A DNA stretch of 53,174 bases from UBA7960 sp964348755 (GTDB lineage: Bacteria; Bacteroidota; Bacteroidia; Bacteroidales; UBA7960): contig CAYGDW010000015.1 of the NCBI GenBank assembly GCA_964348755.1, positions 1-53,174 on the forward strand, given 5' to 3'. Positions 1 through 8,018 of this stretch are shown here, in pieces (within the stretch, counting starts at the first letter, position 1; each line of letters opens with the position of its first letter). A program made the position numbers and the translations under genes. The notes below the pieces were generated by a model, which made no database searches, was not told where the DNA came from, and was given only the letters and a program-made list of their open reading frames with translations.

Positions 1-72
1 GTCATCCCGCACGTAGTGAGGAATCTCATGCATAAAATTCTACCCTTTTTTACTTTATCGGACAATAGTGAT
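1..72 (+). repeat. Right-end fragment of the ~180-bp palindromic repeat (copy A)
   Basis: These bases match the right part of the full copy at 52977-53157 with about three differences, from the GTCAT..CGTAGTGAGGAATCTC arm through the T-rich tail to CGGACAATAGTGAT. Similarity stops after base 72, which helps fix the right boundary of the element. The left arm and central hairpin would lie outside the window. Bases 73-147 hold nothing I recognise. Confidence 0.85.
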
Positions 73-147
73 TCGATAAAAATGATGCAAGCCAGTGCTT
101 AGCGCCGCGTAAATGCCAGAAAATCATTTTCCGCGAAAGCGGCATAA

Positions 148-639
148 TTAATAAAAGAAAACATTGCCTTCCTGAACAGGCAATTGCCTTATGAAACCTT
201 CCTCGAGCGAAATGAAAGTTTCGGTGGCAGTAACTTCGGGTATGGTTTGTATGCGTTCAACTATAACCCTTTTCAGGTGCTCATTGTTTTTGGTAAACAC
301 CTTTACAAACAATGAGTATTTTCCGGAAATATGGTGGCACTCTACTATTTCCGGAATTTTTTTTATGGCCTGAAACACTTGCTCGTGGGTTGAAGTGCTC
401 ATCAGGTTTACCTGAATGCCTATAAAAGCACAGGTATAATAGCCAAGACCTTTGGGATTAAGACAAAATTGCGAACCGGCCAAAATGCCTGCATCAATGA
501 GTTTTTGCACACGCTGGTGTACTGCAGCCCCACTAATGCCGCAAACACGCGCCACTTCTAAAAATGGTATTCGGGCGTTTTCCGAAAGGATTTCAAGAAT
601 CTTTTTGTCGGTGCTGTCTATCTGAAAGCCTTTGTCCAT
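148..639 (-). CDS. Lrp/AsnC family transcriptional regulator
   Basis: This 163-residue protein has the length and two-domain build of Lrp/AsnC regulators. An N-terminal winged helix-turn-helix (about residues 8-60, opening with the typical DSTDKKILEIL and continuing through ISGAAVHQRVQKL) is followed by an RAM/AsnC ligand-binding domain (about 70-150) that ends with a conserved-looking TxTxIxLEE-type strand. Such proteins form dimers to octamers and sense amino acids. It is divergent from a methionine gamma-lyase-like gene at 820, with 180 bp between start codons and back-to-back promoters. In Pseudomonas putida an Lrp-type protein, MdeR, sits divergent from the methionine gamma-lyase gene mdeA. 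By analogy I infer that this regulator controls its neighbour, and perhaps itself, in response to methionine or a breakdown product. Family is secure; target and ligand are inference. Confidence 0.9.
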   Translation of the reverse strand: MDKGFQIDSTDKKILEILSENARIPFLEVARVCGISGAAVHQRVQKLIDAGILAGSQFCLNPKGLGYYTCAFIGIQVNLMSTSTHEQVFQAIKKIPEIVECHHISGKYSLFVKVFTKNNEHLKRVIVERIQTIPEVTATETFISLEEGFIRQLPVQEGNVFFY

Positions 640-664
640 AGGGTTTCTTTTAAATGACTTTTTA

Positions 665-696
665 CAAATTTAATGCTTTTTGCTTACGAATTGCAA
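665..696 (-). promoter_or_regulatory. Bacteroidota-type promoter of the lrp-like gene
   Basis: On the minus strand a TAAATTTG box (665-672, fits TAnnTTTG) lies 21 bp from a TTG (694-696). The box ends 25 bp upstream of the start codon at 639. Confidence 0.6.
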
Positions 697-757
697 CCTC
701 ATCGCTTTTTTTTCAATTTTTTTCTAATTCTTTTCGGGAATTTTAAAGAAAATTCAA

Positions 758-765
758 TATTTTTG
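758..765 (+). promoter_or_regulatory. -7 box of the methionine gamma-lyase-like gene
   Basis: TATTTTTG fits TAnnTTTG exactly. No clear -33 TTTG is seen at the usual spacing (only TTTC at 732-735). The box lies inside the longest open frame (which opens at 673), so the ATG at 820 is the likely start, with a leader of about 48 bases. Confidence 0.5.
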
Positions 766-819
766 CCCAAAAATAATGTTTTCACCAAACTTTTGAAAAT
801 CAACCAAAACCCTTCAAGC

Positions 820-2019
820 ATGAAATTCGACCCTGCATCAAATATTCAGGACCTGCTGCAATTTGGCGAATTTGGAGATGTAAATCCATCCATTACCGAT
901 TCGGCAACTTATACCTTTATGGAAGCCAAAACCATGGTTGACACCTTCCATGGCGACCAGCAGGGTTGTTTTCTTTATTCGCGCCACTGGAACCCATCAA
1001 ATAAATACCTTGCCAATGCGCTTGCGGCAATGGAGGGTACCGAAAATGCTTGGGTTACAGCTTCGGGTATGGCGGCCATTACAAACACCATTATGCAACT
1101 GTGCAATACAGGCGACCATATTGTATCGAGCATTACAACCTATGGTGGTACCTTCGCATTTTTGGCAAACTACCTGAAAAAATTTAAAATAGAGGTTAGT
1201 TTTGTTGACATTACAAACCTTGAACAGGTGGAGAAAGCCATAAGAACCAACACCACTATGATTTATACCGAATCGATGACCAACCCTATGCTGCAGATTT
1301 CAGATTTGCCTGGTTTGTCGGTAATCGCCAAAAGGCACAAAATCAAATTGGTGGTTGACAATACCTTTACGCCAATGATTATTGCTCCGGCCAGGCTTGG
1401 GGCCGATGTGGTGGTGTATAGCATGACCAAATTCATTAACGGCAAAAACGACTGCGTGGCTGGTGCAATTTGCGGCACCGACGAATTTATAAACTCGCTG
1501 GCCGATGTAAATACAGGCACAGCCATGCTGCTTGGCCCTGTGCTTGACCCTTTGCGCTCATCGAGCATTTACAAAAACCTGCAAACCCTTGCTATTAGGC
1601 TAAAGCAACACAGCCACAATGCGTTGTACCTGGCAAAAAATTTTAATGAGGCAGGCGTTCAGATCAGATATCCTGGCCTTAAAGAACATCCCCAACACGA
1701 ACTTATGACCAAAATTATGCACCCCGATTTTGGTTTTGGAGGCCTTATTGCCATTGATATGGAAACCAGCGAACGGGCGGCTAGGCTTATGGAAATGATG
1801 CAAAAGGAAAGCGTTGGTTATTTGGCTGTAAGCCTTGGTTATTTCAAGACCCTTTTTAGCAACTCAGGCAAAAGCACCTCGAGCGAAGTCCCCGAAGATG
1901 TGCAGAAAAAAATGGGGCTTTCGGAAGGCCTTATTCGATTCTCGGTAGGGCTTGACCACGATATTGAACGAACCTGGCAGAAAATAAAATTTTGCCTCCA
2001 AACATTAAACTACATTTAA
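820..2019 (+). CDS. Cys/Met-metabolism PLP enzyme, methionine gamma-lyase-like
   Basis: This 399-residue protein belongs to the trans-sulfuration PLP family (methionine gamma-lyase, cystathionine gamma-synthase and lyases). The family's ASGMAAI segment is at about residues 81-87, the PLP-ring aspartate is D180 in VVDNTF, and the Schiff-base lysine is K204 in SMTKFINGKND. The stretch SSITTYGGTFAFL is close to methionine gamma-lyases in its FAFL, but the cysteine typical of those enzymes (YGC) is glycine here (G110), and the usual Arg-x-x-Asn-Pro becomes RHWNP. Methionine breakdown to methanethiol, ammonia and 2-oxobutyrate is the best guess, supported by the divergent Lrp regulator. A cystathionine or O-acylhomoserine enzyme is possible. 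The frame is open back to 673, but the promoter box at 758 and the family N-terminus favour the ATG at 820. Confidence 0.8.
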   Translation: MKFDPASNIQDLLQFGEFGDVNPSITDSATYTFMEAKTMVDTFHGDQQGCFLYSRHWNPSNKYLANALAAMEGTENAWVTASGMAAITNTIMQLCNTGDHIVSSITTYGGTFAFLANYLKKFKIEVSFVDITNLEQVEKAIRTNTTMIYTESMTNPMLQISDLPGLSVIAKRHKIKLVVDNTFTPMIIAPARLGADVVVYSMTKFINGKNDCVAGAICGTDEFINSLADVNTGTAMLLGPVLDPLRSSSIYKNLQTLAIRLKQHSHNALYLAKNFNEAGVQIRYPGLKEHPQHELMTKIMHPDFGFGGLIAIDMETSERAARLMEMMQKESVGYLAVSLGYFKTLFSNSGKSTSSEVPEDVQKKMGLSEGLIRFSVGLDHDIERTWQKIKFCLQTLNYI

Positions 2020-2274
2020 GACCAGAAATAATTGCATAACCCGCCGAAAAGCCCGGGCACAAAAGGATGTAAAAAAAATCCGGATGGTTTAAAACAGCAA
2101 AACCAGAAACTTTATAGAGAACTTAACTTTTTTTATATTAATTTTTTGTAAACAACAAAACAAATACGAATTTTTGGAGTTATAAAATCAGAAGAAATAA
2201 AATATTTTAAAAACTTAACTCGCAAAAGCATATTGTTTCTCTTCATGTTGTTGTTTTGGTTAGTTGATTGGTGG
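2020..2274 (+). other. AT-rich gene-free stretch before a strong terminator; possible small RNA or long 3' UTR
   Basis: No credible reading frame lies between the PLP-enzyme stop (2019) and the hairpin at 2275. The stretch is very A/T-rich around 2120-2210. The unusual point is a factor-independent terminator about 250 bases after the last stop. Either the upstream mRNA has a long 3' UTR or a small RNA ends here. I found no clean TAnnTTTG promoter inside. Confidence 0.35.
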
Positions 2275-2307
2275 CCCCGGGACAGCATACTGTCCCGGGG
2301 TTTTTTT
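2275..2307 (+). terminator. Very strong intrinsic terminator
   Basis: A perfect 11-bp GC-rich stem (CCCCGGGACAG, 2275-2285, pairing with 2290-2300) has a CATA loop and is followed by seven T. On the opposite strand the hairpin has no T run, so it is oriented to stop plus-strand transcription, although it also lies just past the stop of the convergent phosphatase gene. Confidence 0.92.
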
Positions 2308-2321
2308 ATTCAGCCGGCATT

Positions 2322-3791
2322 TTATTGTTTTAGCCCGAAGGTTTTAATTTTAGGCTTACCCCACATGAGAAAGATGGTTTGAGGCACCTGAACATTTTGC
2401 AGAAACGGGCCGCGAACAGGGTCAATTTCTCCTGCAGCAAGCCTGAACAATTCCTGCCCTGCCCCTTTGGCAAAAAACGGGACAAGGGTATTGGTGTGCG
2501 CATCGGAATTGAACTTTGCCCCTGGCATGTTTCCTTTTCCCTTATTACCCACTGGCGGATTTACTACCCTTGGGTGATCGGGCCCCGTAAGATAGCCGGT
2601 TTCGTGGTCGGCTGTAATAATGATCAGGGTTTCATCCCAGCTGCTGTATTTCTCAACCCATTCAATTGCTGCTTTTATTGAGTTGTGCAGGTCAATCTGT
2701 TCTTCAATAATCCGGCCAAGATCGTTGTCGTGGCTGGCCCAGTCGATGGCTCCCCCTTCAATCATAACAAAAAATCCTTTGGGGTTTTGTCCCAGCACGT
2801 TCAGTGCGGCAAGGGTCATTTCTTCAAGGGTGGGCACATTTTCATTGAACAATTTGGAAAAAGGCATTTTCTCATTTTCGGCCCTGGTTCGGCCCTGGTT
2901 TAGGGTGCTGTTTACCTGTGGAATTCCCAAAACGCGTGAAGGTGCATTTCCGATGGCCATACTTCGAAACTCTTCGCGGGTTTGAATTACTGTCCAGGGG
3001 TCGGGTTTACCGTCGGCATTGGCATCGAGCACCCCAAAAGTCTGCCCCTCGGCTTTAAACTCAGTTCGGCCATCGTTTACTTTCAGCTGATTCCAGAGTT
3101 CGCGGCCGCCCACATAGCGGTCATTGTTTTCTGAAGCTTTCGCGTCATCATTAAAATCGGGGTTTCCGGCGCCCATAATCAAATCAAAACGAGTATTAAA
3201 AAACATATATTGGGCTATTTGGTCGTAGTTGCTGCGGTCGATGTTATGGGCAGCAAAGCTTGCAGGGGTAGCATGGCTAAGGGGCACACTCGACACCACC
3301 CCTATTGATTTGCCAAGGGCTTTTGCAGCATGGCTAATGTTTACAAGGCTGTCGCCATTTACCCCTATACCTATAGAACTGTTATACGTTTTTAGGCCGG
3401 TTGCCAAGGCCGTGCCGCCAGCTCCGCTATCAGTATAATCCTTTAAACTGTATTCGGGGTCGAGCCAGGCAAGCCGCGGGCTATATCCATTGCCAATAAC
3501 CAACTCGCCTTCGCCCTGGTTTATAACCGCAGGATAGGTAGCCAGGCCAACATGGGTCCAGTCGGATTGCTCAAAGGGCTGGGCCTTCTCGTGGCCGTAC
3601 TCAAAAAAATTAGCCGAAAGAATGTGGTTATAACCCATGCCATCGCCAATAAAAAAAATTATGTTTTTGGGCTTCGGAACAAATTGTTCCTTTGGCTTTT
3701 TTGTGGAGTGAAAGCCGCATGAGACCAAACCAGCAGCCAACCAAATACTTAAAAAGGCAACCAGAGTTACTCTGTTTTTTAAAAAAGTCAT
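2322..3791 (-). CDS. Alkaline phosphatase family lipoprotein
   Basis: This 489-residue phosphomonoesterase belongs to the alkaline phosphatase superfamily. A lipoprotein signal ends in LVSC (C25), so the enzyme should be anchored in the periplasm or on the outer membrane. Expected motifs are present: metal-binding IGDGMG (D50), the active-site serine in TDSGAGGTA (S122), the metal-site EGGAIDWASHDND segment, TADHETG, and a late AHTNT histidine. It would release inorganic phosphate from organic phosphates using zinc and magnesium. The longest frame opens ten codons earlier at 3821, but the ATG at 3791 puts a standard signal peptide at the N-terminus. The gene stands alone between convergent and divergent neighbours. 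No Pho box was recognised; the exact substrate is unknown. Confidence 0.92.
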   Translation of the reverse strand: MTFLKNRVTLVAFLSIWLAAGLVSCGFHSTKKPKEQFVPKPKNIIFFIGDGMGYNHILSANFFEYGHEKAQPFEQSDWTHVGLATYPAVINQGEGELVIGNGYSPRLAWLDPEYSLKDYTDSGAGGTALATGLKTYNSSIGIGVNGDSLVNISHAAKALGKSIGVVSSVPLSHATPASFAAHNIDRSNYDQIAQYMFFNTRFDLIMGAGNPDFNDDAKASENNDRYVGGRELWNQLKVNDGRTEFKAEGQTFGVLDANADGKPDPWTVIQTREEFRSMAIGNAPSRVLGIPQVNSTLNQGRTRAENEKMPFSKLFNENVPTLEEMTLAALNVLGQNPKGFFVMIEGGAIDWASHDNDLGRIIEEQIDLHNSIKAAIEWVEKYSSWDETLIIITADHETGYLTGPDHPRVVNPPVGNKGKGNMPGAKFNSDAHTNTLVPFFAKGAGQELFRLAAGEIDPVRGPFLQNVQVPQTIFLMWGKPKIKTFGLKQ

Positions 3792-3988
3792 GATAATTTG
3801 ATTAAAATTCCTGTAAATCACATTTAACTATTTGAATATAAAGATAGTAAAAATCCGACTACCATTTTTCGCCTGCAAATTTCCTGATTTTTTTTCAATT
3901 ATAAAAGCAAAGACAAAGGTTGCGGCAAAAACAGGTATATGGAATGAAAATGTTAATTTTACATACGAACCTTTTTTGACCAATAAAA

Positions 3989-5212
3989 ATGAATGTATTG
4001 TACATATCGTACGACGGAATGACTGATTTGCTGGGGCAATCGCAAGTAATTCCCTACCTTTCCGGGCTTTCGCAAAAAGGCTATAAAATTCATGTTATTA
4101 GTTGTGAAAAGAAAAAAACCTTTGTGGTTGAGCGTGCCGGGGTTGATGAAATTTTTTTAAAAAACCGCATAAGCTGGTCGCCTCTAAGGTTCTCAACATT
4201 TCCACCATTTTTTTCTAAATTATTCGATGTCTATAATATCGGGTGCACCGCTACCCGCCTGCACCGAAAAACCCCCTTTGACGTAGTACATTGCCGAAGT
4301 TATGTTGCAGCCTTTGTGGGTTTGTATTTTAAAAAACATCTGGGCGTTAGATTTTTGTTCGATATGCGTGGGTTTTGGGTCGATGAGCGTTTTGAAGGCA
4401 AAATCTGGAAGCGCACAAATCTTTTGTTTCGCATGGTTTACAGGTATTTTAAGCTGCGCGAAGCGGAGTTTTTCAGCCGGGCCGATGCCATTGTGAGCCT
4501 CACGGAAACGGGCCTCCAAATTATTGGGAAAACCTTTGGGAAAGAGGTTGAAAAAATAGCTTCTGTAATACCCTGTTGCGTTGATACTGAGTTATTTTCG
4601 TCCAAAAAAATAATACAAGAGGCCAAAGTCAGCCTAAGAGAAAAACTTGGGATTGAACCCGCGCATTTTGTTGTTTCATACTTAGGCAGCACAGGCACCT
4701 GGTATATGACTGCCGAAATGATGGCCTTTTTTGGCAGGCTGATTAAAACATTTCCAGATGCACGATTCCTTTTTATCACAGGCGAAAACCCTGAACTGAT
4801 TTTTTTGGAGGCCCAAAAAGCCAGCCTTGATGTTGCTTCAATTATAGTTGTAAAAGCCAAAAGGCACGAAGTGCCCCTTTATTTAAGTTTATCAGATATT
4901 TCACTGTATTTTATAAAGCCCGTTTTTTCTAAAAAAGCCTCGAGCCCTACCAAACTGGCCGAGATTATGAGTATGGGCATTCCTATAATAACTAACCCGG
5001 GCATTGGCGACACCGACCAGATTTTAAAAGAATCGGGTGCAGGTATTCTTATCGATAATTTTTCGGAAGAGGCTTACGACCGTGCAATAAAAAAAATTCC
5101 TGCCATACTAAAAAAAGACCCCGAAAGCATTAGGCAATGCGCCATTGATAATTTTAACCTTCACTGGGGAATCGAAAAATACCATGAAATTTACCAGGGA
5201 CTCAGCAAGTAA
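3989..5212 (+). CDS. GT4-type glycosyltransferase
   Basis: This 407-residue protein has the two Rossmann-fold halves of a GT-B glycosyltransferase. The N-terminal acceptor half opens MNVLYISYDGMTD with a glycine-containing loop near GQSQVIPYL. The C-terminal donor half has the GSTGTWY segment (about residues 230-236) and the late family-4 motif around KLAEIMSMGIPIITNPGIGDT, whose acid and GIP elements normally contact the nucleotide sugar. It has no signal peptide or membrane helix, so it probably acts at the cytoplasmic membrane face, building a surface glycan or glycolipid. No polysaccharide genes flank it, so donor and acceptor cannot be named. It converges on the transporter gene, with 29 bp between stops; a weak hairpin there (5211-5229) lacks a T run. 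Confidence 0.85.
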   Translation: MNVLYISYDGMTDLLGQSQVIPYLSGLSQKGYKIHVISCEKKKTFVVERAGVDEIFLKNRISWSPLRFSTFPPFFSKLFDVYNIGCTATRLHRKTPFDVVHCRSYVAAFVGLYFKKHLGVRFLFDMRGFWVDERFEGKIWKRTNLLFRMVYRYFKLREAEFFSRADAIVSLTETGLQIIGKTFGKEVEKIASVIPCCVDTELFSSKKIIQEAKVSLREKLGIEPAHFVVSYLGSTGTWYMTAEMMAFFGRLIKTFPDARFLFITGENPELIFLEAQKASLDVASIIVVKAKRHEVPLYLSLSDISLYFIKPVFSKKASSPTKLAEIMSMGIPIITNPGIGDTDQILKESGAGILIDNFSEEAYDRAIKKIPAILKKDPESIRQCAIDNFNLHWGIEKYHEIYQGLSK

Positions 5213-5241
5213 TACCATTGGCTGGTATTGAAGGCAAAATT

Positions 5242-6303
5242 CTACTCAGGCAAAAACTTTACCACCGAGGCTTTAAAATTGAGCCAAACAGGCTTTCCAG
5301 GCACCAGGCTAAGTTTCTCATAGGAGGTTCGGCTTACCGAGGCCACCAATTCTATGCCCGCATCGACCACCAACTCCATGCCCGACCCACTCAGGTAGCT
5401 TTCCTTCACAATTCCCTGAAGCTGGTTAATGGCAGAGCTTTCGAGCTGGTGCTCCGAAAGCAGAATGTCTTCCTGGGGTATCATTACATAACCCAGGGTG
5501 GCTGATGCGCAACCCACAAAAGAGATAATTACACTTTGATTTACAATAGCTTTGCTCAGGTTTTCGGTAGCAATCGTTTCATTTATCTGGCAAGGAAATA
5601 TATTTTTTATGCCGCTGAAACGGGCTACGAACTCAGATTTTGGGTGACGGAACACCTGGTCGGGCGTACCGAACTGAGCCAACCTGCCGTTTTCAATTAC
5701 GGCTACTTTGTTGGCCAGGGTAGCAGCCTCCATAAAGTCGTGGGTAACATGAACCATGGTTTTTCCGCTGCGGTTTATTTGCCTGAGCAAGGCCCTGAGG
5801 TCGGTTTTCAGCTTAACGTCGAGGTTTGCCAGGGGCTCGTCGAGCAGCAAAATTTCGGGTTCAACGGCAAGCGTACGGGCAAGAGCCACGCGCTGTGCTT
5901 CGCCCCCCGAAAGAGTGCCCGGATATCGGTTGAGCAAATGTCCAACTCCGGTTTCGGCGGCAAGGGTGTTTACCTTTTTCGCGAGGGTAGCAGCCGGCAG
6001 TTTTCGGGTTCTTAATGAATAGGCAATGTTGGAAAATACGTTCATGTGCGGAAACAAAGACAAATCCTGGTAAACCAGCCCAATGGAGCGGTGCTGGATT
6101 CTGTAGTGGGTTATATCACGGCCTTTCCATACAATCCGGCCTTTGGAGGGCTTTACAAGGCCTGCAAGCACCTCGAGCAAAACAGTTTTGCCAGCACCCG
6201 ACACGCCTAGCAACGCAAGATAATCGCCAGGTTCAATGCCAATCGATACATCTTCGAGCGAAAAGCCATCGAAGCGAATGCTTATATCTTTAATTTCTAA
6301 CAT
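5242..6303 (-). CDS. wtpC: Molybdate/tungstate-type ABC transporter ATP-binding protein
   Basis: This 353-residue ATPase has Walker A GVSGAGKT (residues 33-40), a Q-loop near VYQD, the signature LSGGEAQR (131-138), Walker B ILLLDE (about 151-156) and the H-loop in VTHD. Beyond about residue 230 comes the extra C-terminal region seen in ModC, WtpC, CysA and PotA-type importers, where oxyanion or regulatory domains sit. The start at 6303 overlaps the last 14 bp of the permease gene, so the two are probably translationally coupled. Placement beside a molybdenum-cofactor cluster, and the WtpB-like permease, point to molybdate or tungstate; sulfate is the main alternative. The longer open frame (to 6453) runs inside the permease gene and is rejected. 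No binding-protein gene lies in the window. Confidence 0.82.
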   Translation of the reverse strand: MLEIKDISIRFDGFSLEDVSIGIEPGDYLALLGVSGAGKTVLLEVLAGLVKPSKGRIVWKGRDITHYRIQHRSIGLVYQDLSLFPHMNVFSNIAYSLRTRKLPAATLAKKVNTLAAETGVGHLLNRYPGTLSGGEAQRVALARTLAVEPEILLLDEPLANLDVKLKTDLRALLRQINRSGKTMVHVTHDFMEAATLANKVAVIENGRLAQFGTPDQVFRHPKSEFVARFSGIKNIFPCQINETIATENLSKAIVNQSVIISFVGCASATLGYVMIPQEDILLSEHQLESSAINQLQGIVKESYLSGSGMELVVDAGIELVASVSRTSYEKLSLVPGKPVWLNFKASVVKFLPE

Positions 6304-7078
6304 GCAATTTGTTTTTTGACAATATTCGCATAACCACAAAAATGGCCAGACAAACCAGCACAAAAATGGCAGCCACCGGCCTGGCATAAGCCAGCCCGAA
6401 CGAAGTGAACCGCTCCCAGATAAGCACCGGAGTAACCATGGGGTGATAGGCAATAATTACCACTGATCCGAACTCACTCAAGCCGCGAGCCCACATCATA
6501 ACCAGTCCACTGAGTATTGACCTTTTGGCAAGGGGTAGCGATACAGTAAAAAACACGCGCCAGGGCGAAGCGCCAAGGTTCAGGGCGGCCTTTTCGAGTC
6601 TTTCGGGAACGGCTGCAAAGCCGTCGCGGGCAGCATTAATAAGAAATGGTAGGCTTACAAAAGCCATGGCCAGTACAATGCCTGCCACCCCTCCAACAAA
6701 AGTAAGGCCTGCAGCCTCGCCAGCCTGACCAAGCCACGTGCCGCGGCTAACAACCCCCAATAAGGCTATGCCAGCCGCCGAATGCGGAATTACAACCGGC
6801 AGGTCAACAATTCCGTTTATTAAACCCTTCAGAAAAAATTTTTTCCGTGCAAGTACATAAGCCAGCGGAATGGCCGCAAGGGCAAAAATAAGGGTGCCCG
6901 CCAACGAGCTCAACAGCGTAAGCCTTATACTTCTTATTACCTCAGGGTCGGCAATGGTTTGCGAATATTGTGGAAGTGTGGTTTTTAAGAACATTCCTGC
7001 CAGAGGGGCAATAATAAAAAGCAGTGCTAGGCCGCCCATAAACATGAAAAGAAGACTCAATCTGCTATTTTGCAGCAT
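6290..7078 (-). CDS. wtpB: Molybdate/tungstate-type ABC transporter permease
   Basis: This 262-residue inner-membrane protein has about six hydrophobic segments and the binding-protein-dependent permease motif that docks the ATPase (EKAALNLGASPWRVFFTVSLP, around residues 170-190). The late segment ARGLSEFGSVVIIAYHP followed by PVLIWERFTSFGL strongly resembles ModB/WtpB permeases, including archaeal tungstate/molybdate ones, as I remember them. The ATG at 7078 gives the normal short cytoplasmic N-terminus before helix 1; the frame extends to 7243 but that would add an atypical 55 residues across the divergent promoter region. It lies upstream of, and overlaps, the ATPase gene. A minus-strand TATATTTG box at 7099-7106 is a candidate promoter with a short leader. 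Confidence 0.83.
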   Translation of the reverse strand: MLQNSRLSLLFMFMGGLALLFIIAPLAGMFLKTTLPQYSQTIADPEVIRSIRLTLLSSLAGTLIFALAAIPLAYVLARKKFFLKGLINGIVDLPVVIPHSAAGIALLGVVSRGTWLGQAGEAAGLTFVGGVAGIVLAMAFVSLPFLINAARDGFAAVPERLEKAALNLGASPWRVFFTVSLPLAKRSILSGLVMMWARGLSEFGSVVIIAYHPMVTPVLIWERFTSFGLAYARPVAAIFVLVCLAIFVVMRILSKNKLHVRN

Positions 7079-7123
7079 TTTAGTAGTTTTGAAAAATGCA
7101 AATATACCGGTTTTAATTAAAAA

Positions 7124-7154
7124 TTGGGTGGGATTTACAATTGATTTAATTTTG
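7124..7154 (+). promoter_or_regulatory. Promoter of the molybdenum-cofactor gene series
   Basis: TTG (7124-7126), a 20-bp spacer and TAATTTTG (7147-7154) match the Bacteroidota housekeeping promoter. It lies 27 bp before the ATG at 7182 and shows that the alternative start at 7164 is too close to the transcription start. The divergent transporter promoter box (7099-7106) is adjacent, so one regulator could act on both. Confidence 0.65.
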
Positions 7155-7181
7155 TAAATTCGTTTGTCAAAAATTATTACC

Positions 7182-7859
7182 ATGGAAAGGTATATCCGCA
7201 ACGAAAAAATGCTAAGCCCAGCCGAAAACCAAAAATTGCGCACCTTCCGGGTGGCCGTGGTGGGTTGTGGCGGCCTTGGAGGCTACCTTACTGAAATGCT
7301 TGCCCGCCTTGGTATTGCCCACCTTACATTGATCGATGGCGATGTTTTTCAGACCTCAAACCTTAACAGGCAACTCCTGTCAAAACCCGAAAACATAGGC
7401 CAGCCTAAGGCCCGCGAAGCAAAACAGAGAATCAAGGAGGTAAATCCTGAAGTTACTACAGTAGCGGTATATGAATTTCTTACCGAAAAAAATGCCGGAG
7501 AAATATTGAAGGGGCACGACCTTATTTGCGATGCCCTTGACAACATTAAATCGCGACTTCTACTTGAATCAACTGCAGAAAAACTTAATATACCCTTGAT
7601 TTTTGGCGCTATTGCCGGCTGGCACGCCCAGGTTTGCACCATTTTGCCCGGCGACAGGGTGCTCGAAAGGCTGTACCCTGATGGTTTGGAAAAAGGAGCC
7701 GAAACCCACTTCGGAAACCCATCATTTACACCCGCATTGGCTGCTTCAATACAGGTAGCCGAAGCAGTAAAAGTGTTGCTTAAAAAAGAAGGGCTGCTCC
7801 AAAACAAAATTCTTTCAATAAACCTCCTGAATCACGAATACCAGGTGGTAGATATTTAA
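7182..7859 (+). CDS. HesA/MoeB/ThiF family adenylyltransferase
   Basis: This 225-residue protein has the E1-like fold that adenylates the C-terminal glycine of a ubiquitin-like sulfur carrier. The nucleotide-binding loop GCGGLGG starts at about residue 28, followed by LIDGDVFQTSNLNRQLL (the ATP-contacting Asp, Asn and Arg region) and CDALDNIKSR. It is shorter than MoeB of about 250 residues, and I see no pair of CxxC zinc motifs, so it is nearer HesA or the short ThiF form. As first gene of the molybdenum-cofactor series it most likely activates MoaD, although no moaD gene is in the window; thiamine (ThiS) sulfur transfer is the alternative. A 159-bp gap separates it from moeA. Confidence 0.85.
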   Translation: MERYIRNEKMLSPAENQKLRTFRVAVVGCGGLGGYLTEMLARLGIAHLTLIDGDVFQTSNLNRQLLSKPENIGQPKAREAKQRIKEVNPEVTTVAVYEFLTEKNAGEILKGHDLICDALDNIKSRLLLESTAEKLNIPLIFGAIAGWHAQVCTILPGDRVLERLYPDGLEKGAETHFGNPSFTPALAASIQVAEAVKVLLKKEGLLQNKILSINLLNHEYQVVDI

Positions 7860-7986
7860 TGTCGCCAATAGAGACTCCGGCGCTATCCCAAAAAACCCTG
7901 CCTTTGTACCAGGACAACTTTGGCCCCTGGCAATTCCGTCTTAACCCGTCAAAACTTTTAGCTTTTCCCTTACGGGAAATTGTTGG

Positions 7987-7994
7987 TAACTTTG
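7987..7994 (+). promoter_or_regulatory. Possible internal promoter before moeA
   Basis: TAACTTTG fits TAnnTTTG and lies 24 bp before the moeA ATG; the -33 region has only TTTT (7963-7966), 20 bp upstream. It could give moeA and downstream genes their own transcript. Confidence 0.4.
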
Positions 7995-8018
7995 CAGCTT
8001 AAATTTAAAGTACAGATA

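Noticed and set aside
673..819. 49-residue N-terminal extension of the PLP enzyme
   Set aside because: Phe/Leu-rich and low in complexity, crosses a promoter box, and is absent from the family.
5211..5229. Hairpin AATACCA/TGGTATT between the glycosyltransferase and transporter genes
   Set aside because: The stem is seven A/T-rich pairs and no T run follows on either strand, so I do not call it a terminator.
6304..6453. N-terminal extension of the ABC ATPase
   Set aside because: The extra 50 residues are read inside the permease gene in another frame and do not resemble an ATPase N-terminus; the ATG at 6303 starts the conserved domain.
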